Assembly: GCA_016901755.1 (NCBI GenBank)
Contig: JACJKV010000004.1
Location: forward strand, 1-64,000
Length of the DNA stretch: 64,000 nt
DNA from: Thomasclavelia spiroformis
GTDB taxonomy: Bacteria; Bacillota_I; Bacilli_A; Erysipelotrichales; Coprobacillaceae
Direction of reading: 5' to 3'
The notes beneath the pieces are model-generated. The model ran no database searches, was not told where the DNA came from, and saw only the letters and a program-made list of their open reading frames with translations. A program made the translations under genes and the position numbers. This document shows, piece by piece, positions 7,688-16,236 of this stretch (its first letter is position 1; each line of letters begins with the position of its first letter).

Positions 7688-7715
7688 CAGGTCCAAGAAA
7701 TTGTCCGCACCTCCC
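7688..7715 (+). repeat. Right inverted repeat of the IS
   Basis: Perfect reverse complement of 6248-6275. It is followed directly by the truncated endolysin frame. Confidence 0.9.
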
Positions 7716-7717
7716 CC

Positions 7718-8227
7718 TCGTCTATTATTGAGTTATGCTCATACTTGATGAATAAATATGGTATTTCAACTATCTTGAAACACAAGGATGTGACATCTAC
7801 TGACTGTCCAGGTAACAATTATCCATTTGATGAAATTGTTGCTGCAGCTAAAGGTACAACGGTTCCTGGTGTTTCTACATCTGTACCTACACATTCTACT
7901 TCTAAACCTAGTAGCTATGATGAGTGGATTTCTAGACTTCAGGCTGAATGTAATGCCCAGGGATTCAGTAGCCAGGTTGTTGATGGTATAAATGGTCCAA
8001 ATACTCTTGCAGGATGTCCTACTGTTCGTAAGGGAGCTCAAGGTAATATCACAAAACTTATTCAAGAAAGATTAAATAGTGTAGGGTTCAGTTTAGACTG
8101 TGATGGTATTTTTGGAGATAAAACATATAATGCCGTCAAAGTATTCCAAAAGAATCGTAATTTAACTCAGGATGGTATTGTTGGTCAAAATACTTGGTCA
8201 TGGTTATTGAAAGGCATAAAAATGTGA
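7718..8227 (+). pseudogene. 3' part of phage endolysin: N-acetylmuramoyl-L-alanine amidase with peptidoglycan-binding domain
   Basis: The frame opens at the IS edge and reads SSIIELCSYLMNKYGISTILKHKDVTSTDCPGN, the C-terminal end of an Amidase_2 domain containing its last zinc-ligand region. A Thr/Ser/Pro linker follows, then a peptidoglycan-binding domain (GDKTYNAVKVFQKNRNLTQDGIVGQNTWSWLL). The N-terminal two thirds of the amidase, including the first histidine ligand, are missing, so the enzyme is dead. A TTG at 7745 could start a 160-residue product, but there is no ribosome site. The cut coincides with the right end of the IS. Confidence 0.8.
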
Positions 8228-8403
8228 TGGAAGAAAGAAAATGTAAAATTATACGGAATGCAATCGATATTAACCGTAATCGGTTACCGTATTATCTTTG
8301 GGATGAATATTTTACAATTCTAGAAGAAAGAGAAAACCTTACTACTGTAAAGCATGGCTTGAGAAAATGGGTGTTTGAAAATAAATATATTAAAAAGGTC
8401 TAG
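8227..8403 (+). CDS. Small phage protein after the endolysin
   Basis: This 58-residue basic protein (MEERKCKIIRNAIDINRNRL...) is unknown to me. Its ATG overlaps the endolysin stop as TGATG, a typical coupling, and its stop lies inside the stem of a terminator. It is the last gene of the prophage remnant. It may regulate lysis or be a passenger; the sequence gives no motif. Confidence 0.5.
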   Translation: MEERKCKIIRNAIDINRNRLPYYLWDEYFTILEERENLTTVKHGLRKWVFENKYIKKV

Positions 8404-8430
8404 GAGTTTTATTTCCTGGACCTTATTTTG
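8395..8430 (+). terminator. Terminator at the right end of the prophage genes
   Basis: AAGGTCTAGGA (8395-8405) pairs with TCCTGGACCTT (8414-8424), 11 base pairs with one G-T, followed by ATTTTG. It ends the phage-derived transcript. Confidence 0.65.
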
Positions 8431-8477
8431 TTATTCATCAAATAGATAAAGTCATGATTAAACCTAGTAAGATGTAC

Positions 8478-8503
8478 CAAATAAGTAACAAATAAGTAAC
8501 AAA
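8478..8503 (+). repeat. Tandem 11-base repeat in the prophage-chromosome border zone
   Basis: CAAATAAGTAA occurs twice head to tail (8478-8488, 8489-8499) and is followed by CAAA. It lies between the last phage gene and the first ordinary chromosomal gene, where the right attachment site would be expected. No second copy can be seen because the left border is outside the window. Confidence 0.55.
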
Positions 8504-8513
8504 CTGGCTAAAA

Positions 8514-8540
8514 CCAGCATTATTGTGCTGATTTTATTTC
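8514..8540 (+). terminator. Weak hairpin with T-rich tail
   Basis: CAGCA (8515-8519) and TGCTG (8526-8530) followed by ATTTTATTT. Marginal; it may be a leftover terminator of the host transcript interrupted by integration. Confidence 0.35.
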
Positions 8541-8606
8541 ATTTGCTGAAAAAATCAGCTTTACTGACAAAAAGGGTATATAGTAAAATTGATAGGAAGT
8601 GAAATT

Positions 8607-9935
8607 ATGATTTTTACAAATAAGGATTTAAAAAAGCTGATCATTCCATTGGTCATTGAACAGCTTTTGGTTATCATGGTCGGATTTGCTGATACGGTCA
8701 TGGTTTCCAGTGTCGGGGAAGCTGCTGTTTCTGCGGTTTCTTTAGTTGATGGAATTAATATTCTGCTTATCAACGTATTTGCCGCATTATCAACAGGTGG
8801 GGCAGTTGTCGTTTCACAGCTGATTGGACAAAAGGCAATGAAACGAGCAAATTATGCAGCTAAACAGCTGATACTGATTACTGCGATCTTATCGTTTGTG
8901 ATCATGGCCATTGTCATCTTTTTTAATGGAAATCTGCTGCATTTTATTTTTGGTAATGTAGAATCAGATGTTATGTCAAATGCAGAAATCTATTTTCTGT
9001 TTTCAGCAATTTCGTATCCTTTTGTAGCTTTATACAATTCGGGATGTGCACTGTTTAGAGCTATTGGAAATTCTAAAATATCAATGATCAACAGTGCTAT
9101 TATGAATGCAATTAATATTTGTCTTAATGCGGTATTTATTTACGGATTGAACTGGGGTGTTTTTGGGGCTGTTTTTGCAACTTTAATTGCCCGAAGCATT
9201 GCCTGTGTCATTGTTTTAAGATCATTGACGCACCGTGAAAATGAAATTCATGTCAATGATTATCTGCATTGGCATTTCGATCCACGCTATATCAAAAAGA
9301 TTTTAACAATCGGTATTCCTTCAGGTCTGGAAAATGGTATGTTCCAGTTAGGTAAATTGCTGGTGCAAAGTCTGATTGCCACTTTTGGTACTTATGCGAT
9401 TGCAGCAAATGCGGTTTCTAACAACCTGTGTCAGATGCAGATCATCCCGGGAACAGCTTTATCACTGGCAATGGTGACAGTCGTTGGCCGCTGTATTGGA
9501 GCACAGGATTATGATCAGGCAAAATATTATATTAAAAAACTGATGCTGATTGCTTATGGTTCTACTATTGTACTGGTTATTTTCCTGTTGCTGGCAACGC
9601 CAACTATTTTAGGTTTTTATTCTTTGTCTAAACAGGCAACCGATCTGGCTTATCAGTGTATCTTTATGCATGGTATCATTGCTTCAATTTTCTGGCCAGC
9701 ATCATTTACGTTCCCTAACGCTTTAAGAGCAGCCAATGATGCAAAATATACCATGATCGTTTCCGCTGCTTCGATGTGGACTTTCCGTTTCTGTTTAAGC
9801 TATGTATTAGGCCGCTATATGCAAATGGGTCTCATTGGTGTCTGGATTGCGATGTTTGTTGACTGGATCGTCAGAGTAGTTTTCTTTATGATAAGATATA
9901 AATCCAACAAATGGATGGAAAAAGGATTAGTTTAA
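8607..9935 (+). CDS. MATE-family multidrug/sodium antiporter
   Basis: This 442-residue membrane protein has about 12 hydrophobic segments in two similar halves, as in MATE exporters, which expel cationic drugs or metabolites in exchange for sodium or protons. Early residues IPLVIEQLLVIMVGFADTVMVSSVGEAAVSAVSL match the family's first helix pair. The ATG at 8607 is chosen over an upstream TTG because AGGAAGTG lies 8 bases before it. PepD follows after 11 bases and shares the transcript. Substrate cannot be told from sequence. Confidence 0.85.
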   Translation: MIFTNKDLKKLIIPLVIEQLLVIMVGFADTVMVSSVGEAAVSAVSLVDGINILLINVFAALSTGGAVVVSQLIGQKAMKRANYAAKQLILITAILSFVIMAIVIFFNGNLLHFIFGNVESDVMSNAEIYFLFSAISYPFVALYNSGCALFRAIGNSKISMINSAIMNAINICLNAVFIYGLNWGVFGAVFATLIARSIACVIVLRSLTHRENEIHVNDYLHWHFDPRYIKKILTIGIPSGLENGMFQLGKLLVQSLIATFGTYAIAANAVSNNLCQMQIIPGTALSLAMVTVVGRCIGAQDYDQAKYYIKKLMLIAYGSTIVLVIFLLLATPTILGFYSLSKQATDLAYQCIFMHGIIASIFWPASFTFPNALRAANDAKYTMIVSAASMWTFRFCLSYVLGRYMQMGLIGVWIAMFVDWIVRVVFFMIRYKSNKWMEKGLV

Positions 9936-9946
9936 GGAGATTAATG

Positions 9947-11371
9947 ATGGATAACTTATTAAGAACAGATTATTATTTTCAGGAAATTTCTCGTATACCC
10001 AGAGGTTCCTGTCATGAAAAAGCATTATGCGATTATATTGAAAAATTTGCCTTTGAACATCATTTGCGTTATGTGCGAGATGATATGGATAATATCATTG
10101 TTTATAAAAATGCCTCTAAAGGCTATGAAGATCATGATGCTGTGATGTTAGAAGGTCACATGGATATGGTCTGTGAAAAAAATAATGACAGTGATCATGA
10201 TTTTGCTCATGATCCTATTGAACTGATTGAAAAAGATGGATTTTTGTGGGCCAATAAAACAACGCTGGGCGCTGATGATGGTGTTGGAGTCTGTTATATG
10301 CTGGCCATTCTGGAAGATGAATCATTGAAACATCCACCTTTAGAATGTGTGTTTACTGTACAGGAGGAAATTGGTCTCAATGGTGCTATGGCCTTAAAAA
10401 AAGAATATTTTCAGGCTAAAAAAATGATTGGTCTTGATAGTGGCAATGAAGATGTTGTGACCGTGAGCTGTTCGGGAGGAAGAAGGGTCAATATCACAAA
10501 ATCAATCAGCTATATTCAGCCCAATCTGCCTTGTTATACTCTAAGCGTCCATGGATTACAGGGAGGTCATTCCGGTGGCATGATCGATAAAGAAAAAGGC
10601 AATGCCAATAAGATCATGGCGCGTGTTTACTATCATTTACTGCATCATAATATCGATATTTATCTATCTGAATTTAAAGGTGGATTAAAAGATAATGCGA
10701 TTCCTCGTGAATGTGTCAGTACATTTGCTTCATCGGCTGAATTTTCAAAGTTAAAGCAGATCATTGAACAATGTTACATGGATATTCATAATGAACTAGT
10801 AGAAAGTGATACCGGAATCAGCATTGATATTGAAAAAGTTAAAAAGACTGAGCAGACTTTATCGTTAGAAGACAGTCAGGATATTATTTCCATGATGTAT
10901 CTGCTGCCTAATGGTATGATCAGCAAATCTTTAAAGATGAATATTCCTGTTGTATCACTTAATATGGGAGTAGTGGTAATGGCAGATGATCATTTTGATA
11001 TTTACTATTCTATTCGTTCACCAATGGAATCAGCCAAAAATGAATTATCTTATCAGCTGCAGCTGCTGGCTGAAGTTTATCACGGAACATATATTGAAGA
11101 AAATGACTATCCAGGATGGAAATATGAAGAACACTCAGCTTTAAGACAACAGTACGTAGAATTTGTACGTTCGTTTGAAGGTAAAGAACTGAAACTGGAA
11201 GCCACTCATGGTGGTTTGGAAACAGGAATTCTTAAAGGTTTGCTTGGTGATCTGGATATTATTACTTTAGGACCAGATATGTTTGAAATTCACAGTCCTA
11301 ATGAACATCTTGATATCGCTTCTTTCCATCGCTGTTATGATCGACTTGTTCATTTTTTAGCAACCCTATAA
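9947..11371 (+). CDS. pepD: Aminoacyl-histidine dipeptidase (M20C family)
   Basis: PepD splits Xaa-His dipeptides such as carnosine and other small peptides in the cytoplasm with two metal ions. Metal and catalytic residues of the M20 fold are present: EGHMDMV (His-x-Asp), TLGADDGVG (bridging Asp), QEEIGLNGA (Glu-Glu), DSGNED, and the final His in FEIHSPNEHLD. The lid domain is marked by GGHSGGMIDK. Length (474) is normal. Two adjacent ATG codons (9944 and 9947) are possible; the second has the better distance (7 bases) from GGAG. It is probably co-transcribed with the MATE gene. Confidence 0.9.
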   Translation: MDNLLRTDYYFQEISRIPRGSCHEKALCDYIEKFAFEHHLRYVRDDMDNIIVYKNASKGYEDHDAVMLEGHMDMVCEKNNDSDHDFAHDPIELIEKDGFLWANKTTLGADDGVGVCYMLAILEDESLKHPPLECVFTVQEEIGLNGAMALKKEYFQAKKMIGLDSGNEDVVTVSCSGGRRVNITKSISYIQPNLPCYTLSVHGLQGGHSGGMIDKEKGNANKIMARVYYHLLHHNIDIYLSEFKGGLKDNAIPRECVSTFASSAEFSKLKQIIEQCYMDIHNELVESDTGISIDIEKVKKTEQTLSLEDSQDIISMMYLLPNGMISKSLKMNIPVVSLNMGVVVMADDHFDIYYSIRSPMESAKNELSYQLQLLAEVYHGTYIEENDYPGWKYEEHSALRQQYVEFVRSFEGKELKLEATHGGLETGILKGLLGDLDIITLGPDMFEIHSPNEHLDIASFHRCYDRLVHFLATL

Positions 11372-11400
11372 AAAAAGGCTTTTGAATAAGCCTTTATTAT
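11371..11400. terminator. Two-way terminator between pepD and metH
   Basis: AAAGGCTT (11374-11381) and AAGCCTTT (11388-11395) flanked by A-run and T-run, serving both convergent transcripts. Confidence 0.75.
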
Positions 11401-13748
11401 ATGATCTTATTTAATAGATTGACTGATGCCATGGCATCTTTAGTATAGTAGTCAGCGTTAATATCCTGTGCGATTTCTTCACTTAAAACGGCACCACCGA
11501 CAAAGATCGGACACATATCATTATTGGTTTTGAGATAGGCAATGGTCTCTTTCATGGAAATAACGGTTGTTGTCATTAATGCCGAAAGGCCAATGGCACG
11601 AGGCTGATATTTCAGATATGCTTCCATAATGGTTTCTTTAGGTACATCTTTGCCTAAATCTATAACTTTATAGCCATAGCTTTCCAAAACCACTTTAACA
11701 ATATTTTTACCAATATCATGGATATCACCATGTACTGTGGCTATAACCACAGGTCCTTTAGATGGCGCTGAAAGACGAAATGTATCTTTTATGACCTCAA
11801 AGGCAATTTTGCTGGCTTCGGCTGATTGAATCAGCTGAGGTAAAAAGATTTTATTTGTTTCATAATCCTGACCAATCTGGTTTAATGCGGGAATCAGTAT
11901 TTCATTGATAATAGCAAGTCCATCCTGTTTTTCAAGCAGGCGTTGGGTTTCTTTTTTTATTTCATCTTTCATTCCCAGTTTTACCATTTCACAAAGGGAA
12001 AACGCATTTTGACTTGAACTGTTTGGTGTAATGGTTGTTTGACTTTGCTGCTGAATATAGTCTTTGGCATCATGGTCATAATCATAGAGAACATTAAATG
12101 CCGCAATCGTATCCATCAGTCCCTGATCCAGGGGATTGATAATAGGTAAATCTAAGCCAGCAGACAGGGCCATGGCCAGAAATGTTTTATTGAGCAAAGG
12201 ACGATTTGGCAAGCCAAAAGAAACATTGCTGACACCTAATACGGTATGGACACCTAGTTTTTTGACCATGGATACGGCTTTAATGGTTTCCATTACTTCT
12301 TTTTGCTGGGCAGAAGCCGTTAAGACCAGACAGTCAATAATAATATTTTCTTTGCTGATGCCATAGCGCTTGGCGGTTGCTATGATTTTCTTGGCAATTT
12401 CATAACGTTGAGTGGCTAATGGCGGAATACCATGATCATCCAGGGTCAGACCAATGACCACAGCACCATATTTTTTTGCAATTGGAAAAATAGCCTGCAT
12501 GGTTTCCATTTTTCCATTGACAGAGTTGATCAGTGCCTTGCCATTATAATAGCGGCAGGCCTCTTCAATAGCGCCGACATCAGAACTGTCAATCTGTAAT
12601 GGTAAAGGGATGACTTCCTGTAAAAGTCCGATGACATGTTTCATGACTTTTTTTTCATCGATTCCTGGTAAGCCGACATTGACATCGAGAACATGAGCCC
12701 CGGCCTGTTCTTGCCTGATTCCTTCGATGATCAGTTCATCATATCGTTCTTCTTTTAAAGCTGCTTTAAGTTTTTTCTTGCCGGTAGGATTAAGGCGTTC
12801 ACCACAGATCACGACCTGGTGGCCAAATTCAACGGTTTGACTTCCGGAACTGACCCTGGTTTTAGCCACCACGTGACGTAAGGTTACATGACTTTGTACT
12901 TTAGTTTTGAGAGCTTTTATAAACTGTGGATCTGTACCACAGCATCCACCGATGACAGCTACTCCTTTTTCAATCAAAGGTAAAGCAGCACTGACGAATT
13001 CATCTGCACTCATTGGGTAATGGGTCTGACCGTCAATGAGTGAAGGCAATCCAGCATTGGGCTGAATGATGACCGGTTTTATGGTCGTTTCCAGCATCAT
13101 TTCTACGATTGGAGTCATTTCTTCCGGTCCTAATGAACAGTTGATGCCCAAGGCATCAACCTGCAGACCTTCAAGTATGCTGATCATGGTCAAAGGATCA
13201 CAGCCTGAAAGGGTACGTTGATTGCTTTCAAAGGTCATAGTAACAAACACTGGCAGATCACAGTTTTCTTTGATTGCCAGAACGCTGGCCTTGACTTCGT
13301 ATATATCACTCATGGTTTCCAGCAAGATCACGTCAACATCATCTTTGACCAGCTGAATCATTGCCTGGATGCTTTGATAGACCTGATCAAAGGTCAGGGT
13401 TCCCATTGGGGCCATTAATTGTCCAATAGGACCAATATCAAAGGCAATATAAGTTTTTTTATGGCTTCTGGATATTGCCGTCTTGGCGTTTTGAATAGCA
13501 GCCTGAATTACTTCCTGAAAACTGTAGCGCTGCTGATCAAGCTTTAAGGGATTTGCGCCAAAAGTATTGGTAGTAATAAAGTCAGCGCCTGCGGCAATAT
13601 ATTCCTGATGAATATCAATGATCATTTCAGGATGCTCGATATTGTAGTATTCTGGAATTTCGCCAGCTTTCATTCCTCTTTTTTGCAGCTGAGATCCCAG
13701 TCCACCATCAAATATAAGTACTTTATGATTTAATCTGTCTTGTAACAT
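11397..13748 (-). CDS. metH: Cobalamin-dependent methionine synthase, lacking the activation domain
   Basis: MetH moves the methyl group of methyl-tetrahydrofolate to homocysteine through cobalamin. In order: homocysteine-binding domain (about 1-290; zinc cysteines in GINCS and VIGGCCG), pterin-binding barrel (about 310-570), helical cap and cobalamin-binding domain (about 590-783) with DIHDIGKN, where His677 is the lower cobalt ligand. The protein stops at 783 residues, against about 1200 for the long enzyme, so the SAM-dependent reactivation domain is absent. That domain is encoded as a separate protein by the gene just upstream, overlapping by 19 bases. Third gene of metF - activation protein - metH. 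Confidence 0.92.
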   Translation of the reverse strand: MLQDRLNHKVLIFDGGLGSQLQKRGMKAGEIPEYYNIEHPEMIIDIHQEYIAAGADFITTNTFGANPLKLDQQRYSFQEVIQAAIQNAKTAISRSHKKTYIAFDIGPIGQLMAPMGTLTFDQVYQSIQAMIQLVKDDVDVILLETMSDIYEVKASVLAIKENCDLPVFVTMTFESNQRTLSGCDPLTMISILEGLQVDALGINCSLGPEEMTPIVEMMLETTIKPVIIQPNAGLPSLIDGQTHYPMSADEFVSAALPLIEKGVAVIGGCCGTDPQFIKALKTKVQSHVTLRHVVAKTRVSSGSQTVEFGHQVVICGERLNPTGKKKLKAALKEERYDELIIEGIRQEQAGAHVLDVNVGLPGIDEKKVMKHVIGLLQEVIPLPLQIDSSDVGAIEEACRYYNGKALINSVNGKMETMQAIFPIAKKYGAVVIGLTLDDHGIPPLATQRYEIAKKIIATAKRYGISKENIIIDCLVLTASAQQKEVMETIKAVSMVKKLGVHTVLGVSNVSFGLPNRPLLNKTFLAMALSAGLDLPIINPLDQGLMDTIAAFNVLYDYDHDAKDYIQQQSQTTITPNSSSQNAFSLCEMVKLGMKDEIKKETQRLLEKQDGLAIINEILIPALNQIGQDYETNKIFLPQLIQSAEASKIAFEVIKDTFRLSAPSKGPVVIATVHGDIHDIGKNIVKVVLESYGYKVIDLGKDVPKETIMEAYLKYQPRAIGLSALMTTTVISMKETIAYLKTNNDMCPIFVGGAVLSEEIAQDINADYYTKDAMASVNLLNKII

Positions 13749-14377
13749 CTTTGTCCTCGCTTTCTGAAATAACAGTTTTCAAGATTGATGCAGTGCTTAC
13801 AGGTTTTATGATGCTTCTTGTTTCCAAGTCCAATCAGCCCGATCATCGATTTCTGGGGCAGCAGATTGTCGTGAGGATCAACACTTAATCCAATCTGGCG
13901 GTAACTGTCAAGCAGTTGCGCCAGGGAATGATTTAAACTGATGGGTGTTTGCCCATAACCTGGACAAAATCGAAAGGTGCGATTTTGCGGGAAATGCTGA
14001 TGTTCATAATCATCACATAAGGCTTCAAGATAACTGCTGGCTAAAGCATCAAAAACGGTCATTCGGGTCATATCGATGTGACTGTAGTATTTGCTGCGAC
14101 GGTCAACAGCGATACCTAGAGTGCAGCCGATAATAATGACATGATGACAGGCTGAAAAAAGCTGACACAGGTCAGGGTAGCTGATATTCAAGTTGGCTTC
14201 CAGGATGGTCAAAGGGCTTTGTTTTAAAGGAAAGACCTTACAGGTGACTTTAAAATCAGCCAGAGCAGTTAATTCCTGATAGCATTCCATCAGCAGTGAC
14301 TGTAATGCATCATCGATCATTTGTCCTTGATAGCCTAAATATTTTAAGGCATTATTCCTGACATTTGAAAAATTCAT
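13730..14377 (-). CDS. Stand-alone methionine synthase activation-domain protein
   Basis: This 215-residue protein corresponds to the C-terminal activation domain of MetH, which binds S-adenosylmethionine and re-methylates oxidised cobalamin. The signature RFCPGYGQTPISLNHSLAQL is followed by the conserved GLSVDPHDNLLPQKSMIGLIG. A four-Cys cluster at the end (CKHCINLENC) is typical of the split form. It overlaps metF by 26 bases at its start and metH at its end, so the three genes are translated together. The split arrangement is known in other Firmicutes and Thermotoga. Confidence 0.85.
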   Translation of the reverse strand: MNFSNVRNNALKYLGYQGQMIDDALQSLLMECYQELTALADFKVTCKVFPLKQSPLTILEANLNISYPDLCQLFSACHHVIIIGCTLGIAVDRRSKYYSHIDMTRMTVFDALASSYLEALCDDYEHQHFPQNRTFRFCPGYGQTPISLNHSLAQLLDSYRQIGLSVDPHDNLLPQKSMIGLIGLGNKKHHKTCKHCINLENCYFRKRGQRCYKTD

Positions 14378-15245
14378 CTCTGATATATTCCGTTCTTTTT
14401 AATATTTCTTTAGCTATTTCCGGTTTGTTCATCGTATAGATATGAATACCATCAACGCCATTGGTCATTAAATCGATGATCTGATATGTGGCATAGTGCA
14501 GACCGACTTCTTTTCCTGCTTTAGGATATCGGGCAAAACGGTCGATCATGCTGGCAAGCTGATAGGGAATCGAACAGTTTGACATCCTGGCAATATTTTT
14601 AAGCTGTTTAGGATTATGTGCGGGCATGATGCCTGCTAAAATAGGTACATTGATTCCAATTTTTCGTGCCTCTTTGACCAGGCGGTAATAATACTGGTTG
14701 TCGTAAAAGATTTGTGTGACCAGGTACTTAGCACCAGCATCTACTTTTTTCTTGAGATTGAGCAGGTCTTCTTCAAAGCTTTTGGCTTCAAAATGGGTTT
14801 CAGGATAACATCCTCCTGACAGACAGAATTGACCAGGGTAATGCTGTTCGATAAAAGCGTTTAATTCACTGGCGTAATGGAAATCCCCACAAAGCGTACT
14901 GGTAGCGTTTTGTGGATAATCACCACGCAATGATAGAATATTTTCGATATGATTGGCTTTTAACTGCGCCAAAGCCTCCAGTATATCTTCTTTGGTCGAA
15001 TTGATACAGGTCAGATGGGCTACGGCTTCAATACCATATGTATTTTTGATCATCGAGGCGATCTGACAGGTATTTTTAGATGTTGAACCGTTGGCACCAT
15101 AGGTTACCGAGATAAAATCCGGATGCAGTTTTGATAATTCAGAAATGGTCTGATAGATTGAAGTAATGTCATTTTCATTGTTTTTAGGTGGGAAAATTTC
15201 AAATGACAAGGTTGGTCTTTTTTTTAGTAATTCATCAATTTTCAT
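14352..15245 (-). CDS. metF: Methylenetetrahydrofolate reductase
   Basis: This 297-residue flavoenzyme reduces 5,10-methylene- to 5-methyl-tetrahydrofolate, the methyl donor for the neighbouring MetH. The barrel signature is clear: LSFEIFPPKN at the start with the catalytic Glu, VTYGANGS, NILSLRGDYP, QIFYDNQYYYR and VPILAGIMP. Length is typical of the bacterial form. It heads the unit metF - activation protein - metH, has its own promoter (15267-15295) and a good ribosome site (GTGAGGT). Confidence 0.93.
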   Translation of the reverse strand: MKIDELLKKRPTLSFEIFPPKNNENDITSIYQTISELSKLHPDFISVTYGANGSTSKNTCQIASMIKNTYGIEAVAHLTCINSTKEDILEALAQLKANHIENILSLRGDYPQNATSTLCGDFHYASELNAFIEQHYPGQFCLSGGCYPETHFEAKSFEEDLLNLKKKVDAGAKYLVTQIFYDNQYYYRLVKEARKIGINVPILAGIMPAHNPKQLKNIARMSNCSIPYQLASMIDRFARYPKAGKEVGLHYATYQIIDLMTNGVDGIHIYTMNKPEIAKEILKRTEYIRDEFFKCQE

Positions 15246-15266
15246 AGCTGTACCTCACTTTTAATT

Positions 15267-15300
15267 ATTATATAAAAAGAGTCTGTTATAGTAAAGACAG
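15267..15300 (-). promoter_or_regulatory. Promoter of the metF unit with a possible LysR-type site
   Basis: On the minus strand TTTACT and TATAAT are 17 bases apart (15290-15295 and 15267-15272). An inverted repeat CTGT-N10-ACAG (15283-15300) covers the -35 element and resembles a LysR-type binding box. The lysR gene just upstream is the natural candidate regulator. No SAM or cobalamin riboswitch fits in the short leader. Confidence 0.55.
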
Positions 15301-15344
15301 CAAAAAAATATAGCTTGTTATAGATTGAATCTATAACAAGCTAT
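15301..15344 (-). terminator. Very strong terminator of the lysR transcript
   Basis: Arms of 17 bases (15310-15326 and 15328-15344) are perfectly complementary with one base between them, and the minus strand continues into seven T. The lysR stop codon lies inside the stem. It separates lysR from metF. Confidence 0.8.
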
Positions 15345-16236
15345 TGATATATTCTTTGACCTTATTAATATATATTTGTCCCATAGGAGACAGTTTTGTA
15401 TCTTTATGTTTGACATAGCCTACTTTAAAACAGTCATCGACTTCAAGAGCAATCGCAACAATGTCAGGATTGAGATCACTGGAAATAATACCAGTAGAAA
15501 TGGTATAGCCATTTAAGCCAATAGCCAGGTTAAATAAGGTTGCCCGGTCAAATACTTTAATTGATTTTTTATGCGGATATGTACTTAATATTTCTTCTGA
15601 AAAATAAAAGGAATTGTTCTGTCCCTGTTCAAAAGATAAATATGGATAATCTTCCAGCTGTTCAAGAGTCAAAGATGACATATTGGCTAAAGGATGGTGT
15701 TTTGATAAAAAAACATGAGGTTTGGCGATAAACAGTTCATGAAACTCCAGTTTAGCATCCTTGAAAAAATGACGCAGTACTTTTTCGTTAAAATCATTAA
15801 GATACAGAAGACCGATTTCACTGGTCATATTTTTGACATTTTCGATAATTTCAGCAGTACGGGTTTCCTGAATGGAAAAATCATATTCGTCTAGGCCGTA
15901 TTCTTTGATCAGTTCTACAAATGCTTTTATTGCGAATGAATAATGCTGACACGAAATCGCAAATTTAACTTTTCTTTTTTTCTTGTTGAGATATTTTTCT
16001 TCCAGTAAAGAGGTCTGTTCGATGATCTGGCTGGCATAACCAAGAAATTCAATACCTTCTTTAGAAATGACGATACCTTTATTGGTCCGGTTAAATATTG
16101 TGATCTGCAGTTCTTTTTCCAGATCTTTGATCGTATTGGAAAGACTGGGCTGTGAAATAAACAGATTTTTGCTGGCTTCATTGATCGAACCACATCGTGC
16201 GACTTCTAAAACATATTTGAGCTGCTGCAGGGTCAT
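15331..16236 (-). CDS. LysR-family transcriptional regulator
   Basis: This 301-residue protein has an N-terminal winged helix (LKYVLEVARCGSINEASKNLFISQPSLSNTIKDLEKEL) and a C-terminal effector domain. The ATG at 16236 is preferred over a TTG two codons earlier because GAGG lies 7 bases before it. It overlaps the stop of the upstream DUF1836 gene as ATGA. Position next to metF-metH suggests a CysB/MetR-like role in sulfur amino acid metabolism, possibly sensing a precursor. That role is inferred from neighbourhood only. Confidence 0.85.
   Translation of the reverse strand: MTLQQLKYVLEVARCGSINEASKNLFISQPSLSNTIKDLEKELQITIFNRTNKGIVISKEGIEFLGYASQIIEQTSLLEEKYLNKKKRKVKFAISCQHYSFAIKAFVELIKEYGLDEYDFSIQETRTAEIIENVKNMTSEIGLLYLNDFNEKVLRHFFKDAKLEFHELFIAKPHVFLSKHHPLANMSSLTLEQLEDYPYLSFEQGQNNSFYFSEEILSTYPHKKSIKVFDRATLFNLAIGLNGYTISTGIISSDLNPDIVAIALEVDDCFKVGYVKHKDTKLSPMGQIYINKVKEYINSLL

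Larger units (their letters stand above)
6248..7715 (+). mobile_element. IS3-family insertion sequence, complete, perfect 28-bp ends
   Basis: The element is bounded by perfect 28-base inverted repeats at 6248-6275 and 7688-7715 (starting GGGAGGTGCGGAC) and contains one intact transposase gene. The bases outside the two ends do not match (left AAA, right CCT), so no target-site duplication is visible. The left flank is capsid-module DNA and the right flank begins in mid-frame of an endolysin. The simplest reading is that the IS caused, or was used for, a deletion of the tail and lysis genes between them. The ends could alternatively be counted from TG/CA at 6254 and 7709, the usual IS3 termini. 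Confidence 0.85.

Noticed and set aside
6254..7709. IS ends set at TG...CA, the usual IS3 limits
   Set aside because: The perfect inverted repeat extends six bases further on each side, so the longer limits were used; the shorter ones remain possible.
15246..15309. Possible SAM or cobalamin riboswitch before metF
   Set aside because: The space is too short and contains only a promoter and a ribosome site; no riboswitch core motif is present.
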